Source of the DNA: Dehalococcoidia bacterium
GTDB lineage: Bacteria > Chloroflexota > Dehalococcoidia > JACPQF01
NCBI GenBank assembly: GCA_030650265.1
Contig: JAUSEJ010000297.1
Location: forward strand, 1 to 8,596
Length of the DNA stretch: 8,596 bases
Direction of reading: 5' to 3'
Below the pieces are notes generated by a model, which had not been told where the DNA came from, ran no database searches, and saw nothing but the letters and a program-made list of their open reading frames with translations. Position numbers and translations under genes: made by a program. Shown here in pieces: positions 1 to 6,034 of this stretch (position 1 is its first letter; every line of letters starts with the position of its first letter).

Positions 1-185
1 CTGCGGAGGGAGATGCGCCAGCAAAGACACCCCGTCCCCACCCGGCTGCGGCTGCAGAGGAAGAAGCGCCAGCTAAACCACCACGGGCCCGTGCTGCCGC
101 CGAAGGTGAGGCAGCGCCACGACCGCGCCGGCGACAGCCAGCATCAGAGCCTGCGGCGCCCCCGACCGAACCATCCGCAGACTAA
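1..185 (+). CDS. C-terminal tail of an unidentified protein (5' end outside window)
   Basis: The frame with codons starting at base 3 is open from the window edge to a TAA at 183-185. It encodes about 60 residues made almost only of Ala, Pro, Arg, Glu and Lys, with stretches such as AEEEAPAKPPRARAAAEGEA. This looks like the disordered, charged Ala/Pro tail found on many bacterial nucleic-acid-binding or ribosomal proteins. The composition is much more protein-like than the overlapping frame that starts at 13, which reads as an Arg/His/Pro-rich shadow. No domain is left in the window, so the product cannot be named. It converges with the ferredoxin unit from the right. Confidence 0.55.
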   Translation, partial: AEGDAPAKTPRPHPAAAAEEEAPAKPPRARAAAEGEAAPRPRRRQPASEPAAPPTEPSAD

Positions 186-244
186 GGCAGCGATTTTATT
201 CGTTCCAAACAGTTTATCGCCGTGGTTAACATGATATTCTAGCT

Positions 245-272
245 TAGGGGCAGGTTTACAGACCTGCCCCTA
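245..272. repeat. 28-bp palindromic repeat, 11-bp perfect arms
   Basis: Arms TAGGGGCAGGT (245-255) and ACCTGCCCCTA (262-272) are perfect reverse complements around a 6-nt loop. It lies in the gap between the convergent upstream gene and ferredoxin gene. It could fold as a hairpin on either transcript, but no T-run follows on either strand, so it is not a canonical intrinsic terminator. Its outer TAGGGGC core resembles the TAGGGGC that begins the palindrome near 6048. Dispersed repeats of this TAGGGGC...GCCCCTA type are familiar from many environmental bacterial genomes, so a repeat family is more likely than a gene-specific site. Confidence 0.7.
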
Positions 273-289
273 CCAATTTGATATCTTTC

Positions 290-305
290 CAAAGCCAGGG
301 CTTTG
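290..305. repeat. 16-bp inverted repeat in the convergent gap
   Basis: CAAAGCC and GGCTTTG (7-bp perfect arms) flank a 2-nt centre. It may form a small hairpin with a 4-nt loop downstream of either converging gene. No T-tract follows on the minus strand, so a terminator role is only possible. The rest of 186-402 holds no credible gene. Confidence 0.4.
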
Positions 306-402
306 ATAACAGAAACGGCTATGAGGCCTACCCTACGGTCTTGAACCATAGAGCGAATTTGCCGGCGACTGTGCGTTTGCGCTGACTGACAGACCCTCGA
401 AA

Positions 403-648
403 CTAGACCTTGTGCTTCTCCGCCTTGGCTAGCAGGTCCGCCTCGGTTTCCACATGATCCGGGTCCGGAACACAGGCCTCCACCGGACACACTTCAGCAC
501 ACTGCTGAGCGTCAAAGTAGCCCTTGCACTCGCTGCATTTCTCGGGATCAATGACAAAGGTGGTGTCCCCTTCGCTTATGGCCTCGTTTGGGCAAACCGA
601 CTCGCAGGCGCCACAGTTGATACAATCCTCAATAATCTTGAATGACAT
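403..648 (-). CDS. 2[4Fe-4S] ferredoxin, Alvin (Allochromatium) type
   Basis: This is an 81-residue soluble low-potential electron carrier with two [4Fe-4S] clusters. The first motif is C9-x2-C12-x2-C15-x3-C19-P. The second is C38-x2-C41-x8-C50-x3-C54-P, with an extra C59. The eight-residue insertion between C41 and C50 and the extended C-terminal helix, including a PDPDHVET stretch, are hallmarks of the Alvin-type subfamily, which is the usual length of about 80 residues. The ATG at 648-646 is preceded by AGGAG (660-656) with a 7-nt spacer. That SD and start lie inside the last codons of the frame-corrected DUF1003 gene, a 20-nt overlap that suggests translational coupling. The redox partner cannot be inferred from this window. 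The ferredoxin assignment is very secure. Confidence 0.96.
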   Translation of the reverse strand: MSFKIIEDCINCGACESVCPNEAISEGDTTFVIDPEKCSECKGYFDAQQCAEVCPVEACVPDPDHVETEADLLAKAEKHKV

Positions 649-1235
649 TGACTCTCTCCTTTTGTGTTTCTTCGATTTGAGACCGCTCCGGTTTTAAGCC
701 GCCGCGACCTTCCAACTTCGTGAGTATTTCGATAATTAGCTCGCCTTGCCGCTCGATTTCCGCTGCCTGATGCTCGAGATGGAGAAGGATCGCCTCGATC
801 TCCTTCTCGGCTTTCTGATTAATCTCGAAGTCCGCCTCGGCGCGCAGTTCAGAGTGCCGCCCCCTGCAAGTTTTGGCCGACCATGATCAGGGGCATAAGC
901 ATGATCTGGATCATATTTGAGATAAACAGCCAGACGACAAAGGCAGGCGCCACATCCCAGCGCAAATCAACCGGGCCAAGGGTGTTCCAGCTTAGCCGGA
1001 AGATAGTCCATCCGAGAATGATGAGAAAGAAGCCGAAGGTCCCCACTCGATGGGTCACGAAGATAGCGACCTTGTCCAAAGGAGAGAAACCCTCGCGAAA
1101 TACCTGGTTGACGTTCCGCGCCGCCCTCTTGTCATGCTTCAAGTGGGGGACAAGCTTCATGACACCATCTACAGTCCTATGCTCGATATCGACGAGTTCG
1201 CCCTCAAATTCTCCCAGATGTTCTCGCACGCTCAC
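629..1235 (-). CDS. DUF1003 family membrane protein, broken by a 1-base frameshift
   Basis: This is a predicted integral membrane protein of unknown function. From GTG 1235 the first 125 residues show an N-terminal soluble part and two membrane segments (about 57-80 and 96-119). A QNLQG motif follows the second, where DUF1003 proteins typically have a polar QN. The frame then hits TGA at 849-851. The +1 frame continues with the family's expected C-terminus ([14 protein letters not shown], then a Glu/Lys/Leu-rich coiled coil) down to a TGA at 631-629. Removing one base from the C5 run at 860-864 joins the two into a 201-residue protein, a normal family length. The GTG is the first possible start after an in-frame stop and has only a G-rich SD (GGGGG). 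Frameshift mutation, sequencing error and programmed slippage are all open. Confidence 0.85.
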
Positions 1236-1267
1236 TGCTCATCCCCCGCCATCCTTCAAGACCACAG

Positions 1268-1281
1268 CGAGAGACCTCTCG
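1268..1281. promoter_or_regulatory. operator-like palindrome at the predicted +1 of the DUF1003 promoter
   Basis: CGAGAG (1268-1273) and CTCTCG (1276-1281) are perfect 6-bp arms around a 2-bp centre. The site begins right at the expected transcription start of the 1317-1289 promoter, where a repressor could block initiation. No cognate regulator is encoded in the window, so the role is inferred from position and symmetry only. Confidence 0.3.
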
Positions 1282-1288
1282 ACAAGAG

Positions 1289-1317
1289 ATATTACCTCTA
1301 AGAACTTTCTCCGTCAA
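1289..1317 (-). promoter_or_regulatory. sigma70-like promoter for DUF1003-ferredoxin
   Basis: On the minus strand, TTGACG (1317-1312, 5/6 to consensus) is followed after exactly 17 nt by TAATAT (1294-1289, 4/6). It lies about 50 bp upstream of the DUF1003 GTG start in the 104-nt gap after tldE. Transcription would begin near 1282. This gives the DUF1003-ferredoxin pair its own promoter besides any read-through from tldDE. Confidence 0.5.
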
Positions 1318-1339
1318 ACTGAAGCAAGCTCATAGGTGG

Positions 1340-2677
1340 TTAGTACTGAGTCGCCGACACGAAGCTCCAACTGCCAATCTTCAACGCCGGAATCCGGTTA
1401 TAGGGGAAGAACTCCCTGTGCAGTTTGGTTTCCCGACCGATCATTTCGACGTTGTTCAGAGCATCAAGGTAGCTCTGCGTAAATCGCAGGTTCTTAATAG
1501 GTCTGGTAATCTCACCGTTCTCGATGAGAAAGGTGCCGTCTCTGGTCATACCGGTCACTGTTACGCTAAGAGGATGAACCTGTCGCGTGTAGTGGAACCT
1601 GGTTACCATGATACCGCGTTTGGTGGATCTGATCATCTCCTCCTTGGTTGCGGCGCCGGGCTTGAGAAACAAATTACATGGGATCGGACCGAACGTATCA
1701 CCCGGTGGCAAAGCATGCCCTGTGGATTCCTTGCCAACTCTCTGCGCTGTTTCGGTGTCATAGCACACGGCGTTGGCTATACCACCAAGAATGAGATTAA
1801 CCCGCTTCCTCGGAACGCCTTCGTAGTCGAAGGGCATGGGGATCGTCTCTGGGCTCAAGCCATCATCCCAGATAGTGATGTTAGCGCCAACAACTTTCTG
1901 CCCGAATTTCTCCGCCATAAAACTGCGCTTCTCCTCGACTGCCAGAGCCCCGAAACCCAAATAGGCGAGAAAGTCCACAACGTCGCAGGCGGCGTACTCC
2001 TCCAAGACCACTGCATAGTCTCCCGGCTCCAGATCAGACGGATTTCGGCCCCTGACCGCCTTGCCTATCGCCTCAGTAGCAAGCGCCTCCGGATCTATCG
2101 CTCTGGCGTCCAGAGCGATGGCACTGGCGAAACCTGAGCTACTGCCCGTCATTATCACCGTGTTGAACTCAGCAATGGCATCGCAATGGTACTGAAATAC
2201 CCCCTCTGAGTTTGCTACCACCAATTGAGAGGTAGTATTACTGAATGCCCCGGCTGCCACGAGGCCCTGCTCTATCGACTTCTTGCAGATAATTGCGACT
2301 CCTGCTGCCCGACCAGCCGGATCCAGCCCGGCCGTATAGTCAACGCAGGCATCGACTCGCTTAGCTGCTGCCGCCCGCGTCAGGCCTCGAAACTCGGGGT
2401 TTTCCACCTGGTGCCCGGCAATCTCCATCGCCCTATCGACCACCTTGCGAATGCCGGCGGAAGTGAGGTTGTTTATAGATGCGATGCCCTTCTTCCGGCC
2501 TACCACAACTTCTACCAGAAGGCCGACGTCTGTTTCAGCTACGTTCTGATGAATCGCATTGTTAGCGAAGCGGGTCAAGGCAGAGTCTATAGTGGAGAGG
2601 ACTATCGACGTCTGATCGGACTTGCAATAGACTAGCACCTCCTCAGTTATCTGCTTCAGGTCCCTCTCTGTAAGCAC
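1340..2677 (-). CDS. tldE: TldE/PmbA-type subunit of the TldD-TldE protease
   Basis: This is the non-catalytic partner of a TldD metalloprotease, which in Escherichia coli forms a TldD-TldE complex that cuts peptides such as the microcin B17 leader and the antitoxin CcdA. The protein has the PmbA/TldD fold throughout and lacks HExxxH. Near the C-terminus it carries the stretch GIMVTRFHYTRQVHP followed by SVTVTG and a DGTFLIENGEI segment typical of the family. I chose GTG 2677 because AAGGAGGTG lies 6 nt upstream of it, giving 445 residues, close to the 450 of E. coli TldE. A farther in-frame GTG at 2704 would add nine residues but has no good SD. It follows tldD by 46 nt and is surely co-transcribed. 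The family call is very secure. Confidence 0.94.
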   Translation of the reverse strand: MLTERDLKQITEEVLVYCKSDQTSIVLSTIDSALTRFANNAIHQNVAETDVGLLVEVVVGRKKGIASINNLTSAGIRKVVDRAMEIAGHQVENPEFRGLTRAAAAKRVDACVDYTAGLDPAGRAAGVAIICKKSIEQGLVAAGAFSNTTSQLVVANSEGVFQYHCDAIAEFNTVIMTGSSSGFASAIALDARAIDPEALATEAIGKAVRGRNPSDLEPGDYAVVLEEYAACDVVDFLAYLGFGALAVEEKRSFMAEKFGQKVVGANITIWDDGLSPETIPMPFDYEGVPRKRVNLILGGIANAVCYDTETAQRVGKESTGHALPPGDTFGPIPCNLFLKPGAATKEEMIRSTKRGIMVTRFHYTRQVHPLSVTVTGMTRDGTFLIENGEITRPIKNLRFTQSYLDALNNVEMIGRETKLHREFFPYNRIPALKIGSWSFVSATQY

Positions 2678-2693
2678 TGGCTTCACCTCCTTG
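2675..2693 (-). promoter_or_regulatory. ribosome binding site that sets the tldE start
   Basis: On the minus strand an AAGGAGGTG stretch sits 6 nt before GTG 2677-2675. It lies inside the reading frame of the longer candidate that starts at GTG 2704, as the codons for Lys-Glu-Val. A near-perfect SD at ideal spacing argues that the shorter start is used. Confidence 0.6.
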
Positions 2694-2723
2694 CTGCGCG
2701 GCACTCTGTTTGGACGACTTAGA

Positions 2724-4166
2724 CTACTTCATCAGGCCCACTCGCACCTGGCGAAACCTTGCCGGGGCGGCGCCATGGCTAACATGGGCCACCTGAACAG
2801 GCTGTCCCTTGCCACAATTCGGCGTTCCCCACACCGTCCAATGATCGCGGTTGCAAATCGCGTCGCAGTTCCCCCAGAACTCAGGTGTTATACCGGTGTA
2901 GGTCGCATTCTTCAGCATATCCCTCATCTGCCCGTTCTTGATCTGCCAGGCGATCTCCGTGCCAAACTGGAAGTTCAATCGCTTGTCGTCGATGCTCCAG
3001 CTACTGTTGGTCTGCATGAAGATACCTTCCTCCGTATCACTGATCAGGTCGGCCAAAGTCCATTGACCAGGCTCGATGTTTACGTTGGTCATTCTGATCA
3101 AAGGGATCCTATTCCAGCCATCGGCGCGCATCGTTCCGTTGCTGGCAAGGCCAAGAATCGCCGCGGTCTCCCGCGACATCAAGTATCCGACGAAAATGCC
3201 ATCCTTCACGATAGGAATTCGCTGCGCTGGCACACCTTCGTCGTCAAATCCGAAGGTGCCCAGTCCACCAGGAACGGTTGCATCGGCCGAGATATTGACC
3301 ATCTGTGAGCCGTAGCGGAGCTTATCCAGCTTGTCCGGGGTGAGAAAGCTAGTCCCGGCGAAGGCCGCCTCGTCACCCAGGGCTCTGTCCAGTTCCGCCG
3401 GATGTCCACAGCTCTCGTGAATCTGCAGGGCCACCTGAGTCCCGTCAAGAATGACCGTGGTAACGCCACTAGGGCATTGCTTAGCCGTGAGCAATGCCGA
3501 AGCCTCCTCGCCGATTCTCCGGGCATTGCCCGGCAGGTCCTGTCGCCCCACGAACTCATAACCCTCCCTGCCCATATGACGACCGACGCTGTTCGGGTAG
3601 CTCCGCCTCTGGACCTCGCTGCCATCGGCGGCCATCGCCTCAATGCCACAGCCGGTTTCAATAAATTCCTGCTCGATGTAGCTACCCTCGCTGCTGGCAA
3701 ACACAGTGTTCTCTCGCAAACATTCAATGCCCGACTCAGCCACGACGATGTTCTTGGCTCCCCGCATTGACGCATCTGCGGTAAGTAGCAAAGCAATCTT
3801 CTCCTCAAGCGATACAGCAAAAGGATCGATCTGAATCGGCGTTCGGTAGGTCGCCACTTGCACAACGGGCGATCCCAGTTCGACATTGCGGAGTCGCAGC
3901 GAAGCAGAGGCCCTGGCTATGCCGACGGCAACTCTGGCCACCCGGTCTATCTCCTTCGCTTCGACCAGAAAGCTACTGGCAAAGCCCCAGGCTCCGTCAA
4001 CCAGAACTCGTATGCCGAAGCCGAGACTCTCATTCTCGTTAAGGGCCTTCACTTTGCCATTCTTCACCGTAATCGACTGGTTCTGCTTCTGCACAATGCG
4101 AATGTCGGCGTACTTCGCCCCGTGAAAAGCAGCCGAATCCAGGGCGCGCTGCGTAAGGTCTTTCAT
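2724..4166 (-). CDS. tldD: TldD-type metalloprotease, catalytic subunit
   Basis: This is a 480-residue zinc peptidase subunit, matching the 481 residues of E. coli TldD. The catalytic HExxxH motif is present as HESCGH at 250-255 (H250, E251, H255). A Cys in PNCGKGQP (C451) near the C-terminus sits where the family carries its conserved CGKGQP segment. It is followed by AHVSHGAAPARFR, also a family signature. The N-terminal part (about 1-230) is the TldD/PmbA beta-rich domain. ATG 4166 has a GGGAGG SD six bases upstream, so this start is firm. It pairs with tldE immediately downstream, and a TldD/E heterodimer is expected in the cytoplasm. No precursor peptide or antitoxin substrate gene is visible nearby, so the role is probably general turnover of unfolded peptides. 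All key residues are present. Confidence 0.96.
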   Translation of the reverse strand: MKDLTQRALDSAAFHGAKYADIRIVQKQNQSITVKNGKVKALNENESLGFGIRVLVDGAWGFASSFLVEAKEIDRVARVAVGIARASASLRLRNVELGSPVVQVATYRTPIQIDPFAVSLEEKIALLLTADASMRGAKNIVVAESGIECLRENTVFASSEGSYIEQEFIETGCGIEAMAADGSEVQRRSYPNSVGRHMGREGYEFVGRQDLPGNARRIGEEASALLTAKQCPSGVTTVILDGTQVALQIHESCGHPAELDRALGDEAAFAGTSFLTPDKLDKLRYGSQMVNISADATVPGGLGTFGFDDEGVPAQRIPIVKDGIFVGYLMSRETAAILGLASNGTMRADGWNRIPLIRMTNVNIEPGQWTLADLISDTEEGIFMQTNSSWSIDDKRLNFQFGTEIAWQIKNGQMRDMLKNATYTGITPEFWGNCDAICNRDHWTVWGTPNCGKGQPVQVAHVSHGAAPARFRQVRVGLMK

Positions 4167-4270
4167 ATTCCGCCTCCCACAAACAGTTCAGCATTCGTCC
4201 GAGGTAGAAAGGTCAAAACGACGAGAGACCAAACTGACTGAAGCCGCTGGCTTTCAGTGGATGTCCTCAA

Positions 4271-4300
4271 CTTTCCCCCTCTTCCCCTTTTTTCCTTTTC
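4271..4300 (+). repeat. 30-nt uninterrupted polypyrimidine tract
   Basis: Every base from 4271 to 4300 is C or T, with C5, C4 and T6 runs. On the minus strand it is a pure purine tract. It lies in the 200-bp divergent gap between tldD and the zinc-ribbon gene, 16 bp upstream of the latter's -35 box and in the tldD leader direction on the other strand. No coding use is apparent. Confidence 0.6.
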
Positions 4301-4316
4301 ACCCGAACGAGAGCTC

Positions 4317-4345
4317 TTGATCATCCAACGTGAATGACATACAAT
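4317..4345 (+). promoter_or_regulatory. sigma70-like promoter for the FmdB-family gene
   Basis: TTGATC (4317-4322, 4/6) is followed after 17 nt by TACAAT (4340-4345, 5/6 to TATAAT). The predicted start near 4352 leaves a very short leader that still holds the AAAGGA ribosome site at 4353-4358. I could not find an equally good promoter for tldD on the opposite strand. Confidence 0.55.
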
Positions 4346-4366
4346 TACGCTGAAAGGATTTAACGA

Positions 4367-4600
4367 ATGCCAATCTACGAGTATGTTTGTACAACTTGCC
4401 ACGAGAAATTCGACCTGCTCAGAAGCGTCGGGCGAATGGACGATTCTGCGTCTTGTCCGTGTTGCCGAAACGGCGCCAAACGAGTGCTATCTACCTTCGC
4501 TTCTTTCAGCAAAGGGGCTAACGGCGAGAGCCAGGCCGTAGCGGGAGCCGGACGGAGCTGCTCCGGCTGCAGCGCCGGTGACTGTTCGACTTGCCACTGA
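4367..4600 (+). CDS. FmdB-family zinc-ribbon protein
   Basis: This 77-residue protein belongs to the FmdB/CxxC_CXXC_SSSS regulatory-type zinc-ribbon family. It opens with the family signature MPIYEY, followed by C8-x2-C11 and C30-x2-C33, which would bind one zinc. The tail is rich in Gly, Ser and Cys (C65, C68, C73, C76 in two further CxxC pairs), as usual for the family. FmdB was named as a putative regulator of formamidase/amide utilisation, but the biochemical role of most members is unknown. ATG 4367 has AAAGGA eight nt upstream. It is a single-gene unit, divergent from tldD and convergent with the DUF1461 gene (90-nt gap). The family is secure and the function is not. Confidence 0.93.
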   Translation: MPIYEYVCTTCHEKFDLLRSVGRMDDSASCPCCRNGAKRVLSTFASFSKGANGESQAVAGAGRSCSGCSAGDCSTCH

Positions 4601-4690
4601 AGGATCACCGCCACCCCGATGATGGCCATCCCGAGTGCAAGTGATACACTCCATCTGGTTGGCGGCCATGACGTCGCCCGAAACCAGAGT

Positions 4691-5380
4691 TCACCGCCGC
4701 CTTCGAAGGAAGCCATACGATAGTCCACCTACAACCAACCCTTGAGCCGCGATCAAAGCGGCCACGCCAAGGGTAGCATCAATCCAAAAACCAGTCGGAA
4801 ACATCATAATTAGATAATCTTTCGCCGGATCAAGCAGCCAAAGGTCATTGTTAAAACTGAGAAGATGAAACTGGATGAACAAAGCCTCAAAGTCGATCAC
4901 GGAACCTATGCCCAGCAACAATACCAGGCCCACGGCAAGAAGCGAACCACCAAAGAAGAGGCTTGCCGTTCTCTGCATATCACCCTTCCGCGGTCGCGCG
5001 AGCAAGACGAGAACATAGGCAATCAGATAGAGACCGGCCGCCTCGCCAATCTTCGTATTCAGGTCAAAAAGTCCCTTTACATCCACTAAATGCGCCGTCT
5101 CCCGATCGTTAAACAAGGAAATCGATTTCCCATTCTTGTTGACCTGAATCGAGATCGACCCTTCACCCGTCTTGAAATAAGATATCAAGGCCTTGCCGGC
5201 CTTTACTAGTTCGGCCCGTTCGAGTCCGGTGGTTTGGCTAATACCATAGGCATCGAATCCCCGCTCAAAAAACCACTCGCTCGTGCTCACAATGCGGATA
5301 CTCAGGCTGACGAACAGCAATGGCAAACAGATGACGAAGAGCAGTTTCAGGACCCGGGAAAAACCATTCATATTCAACAT
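4691..5380 (-). CDS. DUF1461 (TIGR01906) membrane protein, Lit-type lipoprotein transacylase family
   Basis: This is a 229-residue integral membrane protein with an N-terminal membrane segment (about 11-29), an external loop, and three further segments (about 115-128, 142-163, 203-224). It ends in RRRR on the cytoplasmic side. Signature stretches are RETAHLVDVKGLFD and FHLLSFNNDLW followed by FPTGFW, which define DUF1461. From memory, the characterised members are Lit enzymes of Enterococcus and Bacillus, which move an acyl chain of diacylglyceryl lipoproteins onto the N-terminal Cys and depend on two histidines. H97 and H172 here sit in the corresponding conserved segments. Enzymatic identity is inferred and may differ in this lineage. 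GGAGG lies 12 nt upstream of ATG 5380. The gene begins 1 nt after the preceding frame ends, so the two look coupled. Confidence 0.88.
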   Translation of the reverse strand: MLNMNGFSRVLKLLFVICLPLLFVSLSIRIVSTSEWFFERGFDAYGISQTTGLERAELVKAGKALISYFKTGEGSISIQVNKNGKSISLFNDRETAHLVDVKGLFDLNTKIGEAAGLYLIAYVLVLLARPRKGDMQRTASLFFGGSLLAVGLVLLLGIGSVIDFEALFIQFHLLSFNNDLWLLDPAKDYLIMMFPTGFWIDATLGVAALIAAQGLVVGGLSYGFLRRRR

Positions 5381-5381
5381 T

Positions 5382-5645
5382 CTAACGGGAATCCTCCAAA
5401 TTGTAGCTTCTCGAATTGTAGGCCAACGCTATTTCTCCGGGAACCGGCTGAATCTCGACTTTCAGTAAACAAGCCAGCCGAAGGGGAATAGCGGCGAAGT
5501 TGCCAAAGCGGACCACCTGAATCTCGCAAGAAACGATCCCCCTGATCACCGCCTGGCTAGTATCCAAAACGCTTATAACGGGCGAGCCCACCAGTGATAC
5601 GCGGACGACTACGTCCCTTTCGACATCTATACCCCTATTCTCCAC
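5382..5645 (-). CDS. Short CARDB-like (Ig-fold) frame, probable 3' part of a broken secreted protein gene
   Basis: From GTG 5645 there are 87 residues ending with TAG at 5384-5382, one base before the DUF1461 start. The SD of the DUF1461 gene lies inside the last codons, so the stop and start look arranged for coupling. The order VAVENRG, then VVVRVSL, then KVEIQPVPGE and NSRSYNL resembles the beta strands of a CARDB-type domain (ValThrValGluAsnGlnGly ... LysValGluValGluProValProGly ... AsnAsnSer). This likeness is by eye only. No good SD precedes the GTG, and the protein-like reading continues upstream in another frame (codons for VGSSLPADNIANSL at about 5692-5650). That makes an independent small gene less likely than a frameshifted tail. 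Confidence 0.45.
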   Translation of the reverse strand: MENRGIDVERDVVVRVSLVGSPVISVLDTSQAVIRGIVSCEIQVVRFGNFAAIPLRLACLLKVEIQPVPGEIALAYNSRSYNLEDSR

Positions 5646-5913
5646 TGCAACGAGTTGGCGATGTTGTCTGCAGGCAGGCTAGAGCCGACCCACATGTAGG
5701 ATCGAAGTCAATGGCCGGGATTCACAAATCGTAGTTCAATCCTGCTGATGAACCCGAAAACGCCAAAGATCGGACGCTCCTATTAGACGCGACGTTCACA
5801 CCGCAGCCGGCAACGCTAGCGAGGAGATTCGATTTGAACAGAACTACCGCTGCCCCCACCAGTTTGGGCCTGTAACATCCTCCATTCCACCGGCGGCGCA
5901 GGCAAGGAACCAC
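5646..5913 (-). pseudogene. Degraded 5' part of a lipoprotein-like gene
   Basis: Protein-like pieces follow one another on the minus strand in different frames. From about 5874 one frame reads RPKLVGAAVVLF, then KSN, then LLASVAGCG, which resembles a lipoprotein signal peptide with lipobox VAGC (Cys codon near 5803). That frame stops at 5724-5722. A second frame reads FGFISRIELRFVNPGH, meets TGA at 5710-5708, then reads YMWVGSSLPADNIANSL. A third frame continues as the 5645-5382 reading. A GGAGG at 5883-5879 precedes the first piece but with no well-placed start codon. The promoter at 5956-5928 points into this region. Together this suggests one secreted lipoprotein gene broken by two frameshifts and a stop. 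It is a weak reconstruction and could be chance. Confidence 0.4.
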
Positions 5914-5927
5914 CCACCAGCTTTGCC

Positions 5928-5956
5928 ATAATAGGCGAACTACACCTTCTTGTCAA
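5928..5956 (-). promoter_or_regulatory. Strong sigma70-like promoter, leftward (lipoprotein remnant and DUF1461)
   Basis: On the minus strand, a perfect TTGACA (5956-5951) is followed after 17 nt by TATTAT (5933-5928, 5/6). It is the best -35/-10 pair upstream of the DUF1461 unit. It overlaps the -35 of the rightward promoter at 5950-5978. Confidence 0.6.
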
Positions 5957-5978
5957 GCCGGATAGCCAGGGCTATAAT
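5950..5978 (+). promoter_or_regulatory. Strong sigma70-like promoter, rightward (mazG)
   Basis: TTGTCA (5950-5955, 5/6) is followed after 17 nt by a perfect TATAAT (5973-5978). The predicted start near 5985 gives mazG a leader of about 170 nt that carries the 6035-6088 inverted repeats. Confidence 0.62.
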
Positions 5979-6034
5979 GAGGACACCGCCATGAGATGGA
6001 CTCAGGCCAACGGCCCTCGTGCGCGGCGGCGGTC

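Noticed and set aside
13..234. 73-codon + strand frame at the window start
   Set aside because: Arg/His/Pro/Gln-rich composition with no domain. It overlaps the Ala/Pro/Glu-rich tail frame that ends at 185, which is far more protein-like.
1418..2137. 239-codon + strand frame inside tldE
   Set aside because: Antisense to a clearly conserved gene; composition is that of a mirror frame and no domain is recognisable.
2724..4166. TldD/TldE as part of a RiPP (microcin-like) cluster
   Set aside because: No precursor peptide, cyclodehydratase, radical SAM enzyme or exporter gene is present in the window.
4167..4230. TTGACC-17-TGCTGA as a tldD promoter on the minus strand
   Set aside because: The -35 is reasonable but the -10 matches poorly, so no tldD promoter is claimed.
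4621..4630. Perfect 10-bp palindrome GATGGCCATC in the convergent gap after the zinc-ribbon gene
   Set aside because: No loop or T-run, so it cannot be a terminator; short enough to be chance.
4375..4728. Minus-strand 117-codon frame with a hydrophobic stretch (WSVSLALGMAIIGVAVILQW)
   Set aside because: It lies antisense to nearly the whole zinc-ribbon gene and overlaps the DUF1461 3' end. It has no clear SD, and the portion antisense to the zinc ribbon has the Ser/Pro/Arg pattern of a shadow.
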